Made by a program: the position numbers and the translations under genes
Notes under the pieces: generated by a model
Database searches by the model: none
The model's input: only the letters and a program-made list of their open reading frames with translations
Told to the model about the DNA's origin: nothing
Source of the DNA: Christensenella sp. UBA1259
Lineage (GTDB): Bacteria > Bacillota > Clostridia > Christensenellales > Borkfalkiaceae
Assembly: GCA_002308755.1 (NCBI GenBank)
Contig: DBVR01000030.1
Coordinates: forward strand, 29,154 to 43,143
Direction: 5' to 3'
DNA: 13,990 bases
Shown: positions 13,920 through 13,990 of the stretch, piece after piece
Layout: each line of letters starts with the position of its first letter
Position numbering within the stretch: the stretch's first letter is position 1

Positions 13920-13990
13920 TTATTCGGGCTTTTTGCCGTAAAGTTTCGTGCGGATTCTCGGCAAGGCGGTTTCCGATTCTCCAAGCGGCT
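13920..13990 (-). CDS. Probable 3' end of a minus-strand gene, product unknown
   Basis: One minus-strand frame is open from the right edge to a TAA at 13920-13922 and encodes 22 residues ending LPRIRTKLYGKKPE. The codons used (GAA, AAA, GGC, CTT, CCG) match the neighbouring genes, and the stop lies just before a bidirectional terminator, as expected for a convergent gene. The other two minus frames stay open for slightly longer but look less gene-like. The fragment is too short to name a family, and it could be non-coding. Confidence 0.4.
   Translation of the reverse strand, partial: PLGESETALPRIRTKLYGKKPE

Overview
The window reads as a chromosomal housekeeping segment of a spore-forming-type Bacillota, most likely an uncultured member of Clostridia. 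Three things support this. RuvC sits with RuvAB (Bacilli typically use RecU instead). The order ruvC-ruvA-ruvB-queA-tgt-yajC-(yrzE-like) matches the Gram-positive arrangement. A YyaC-family sporulation protein is present. I cannot assign a genus. Base composition and codon use look uniform, and I see no sign of recent transfer.

Layout. Bases 1-1326 (+) hold a glycyl-tRNA synthetase cut by the left edge, closed by a strong bidirectional terminator. Bases 1393-7790 (-) hold a long co-directional block, in transcription order recF, ruvC, ruvA, ruvB, queA, tgt, yajC and a small TIGR04086/YrzE-like membrane protein. A near-consensus promoter lies just after recF and drives ruvC onward; a second lies between tgt and yajC. 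Bases 7917-11125 (+) hold dnaA and mnmG, divergent from recF. Bases 11128-11706 (-) hold yyaC, tail-to-tail with mnmG. Bases 11827-13849 (+) hold a CvpA-family membrane protein and an M20 dipeptidase, ended by a strong terminator. The last ~70 bases (-) probably hold the tail of another gene.

How the genes work together. RecF loads RecA at gaps. RuvAB migrates and RuvC cuts the resulting Holliday junctions. QueA and Tgt make queuosine in tRNA. YajC is an accessory of the Sec translocase. DnaA initiates replication and MnmG modifies wobble uridine of tRNAs. recF, dnaA, mnmG and yyaC are all genes that usually lie near oriC in Bacillota, but here they are shuffled: recF is divergent from dnaA, dnaN is absent, and I find no cluster of DnaA boxes. 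This looks like a rearranged origin neighbourhood rather than a recognisable oriC.

I found no new multi-gene system. The points most worth a second look are regulatory or architectural: a ruvC promoter positioned to give a leaderless GTG-start mRNA; an operator-like palindrome on the recF -10; a terminator-like hairpin that contains the yrzE ribosome binding site; a sigma-F-like promoter for yyaC next to an inverted repeat; and a DnaA with unusual residues in its sensor II and DNA-binding motifs. No rRNA, tRNA, CRISPR, insertion sequence or prophage gene was seen. No gene-free stretch exceeds 300 bases.
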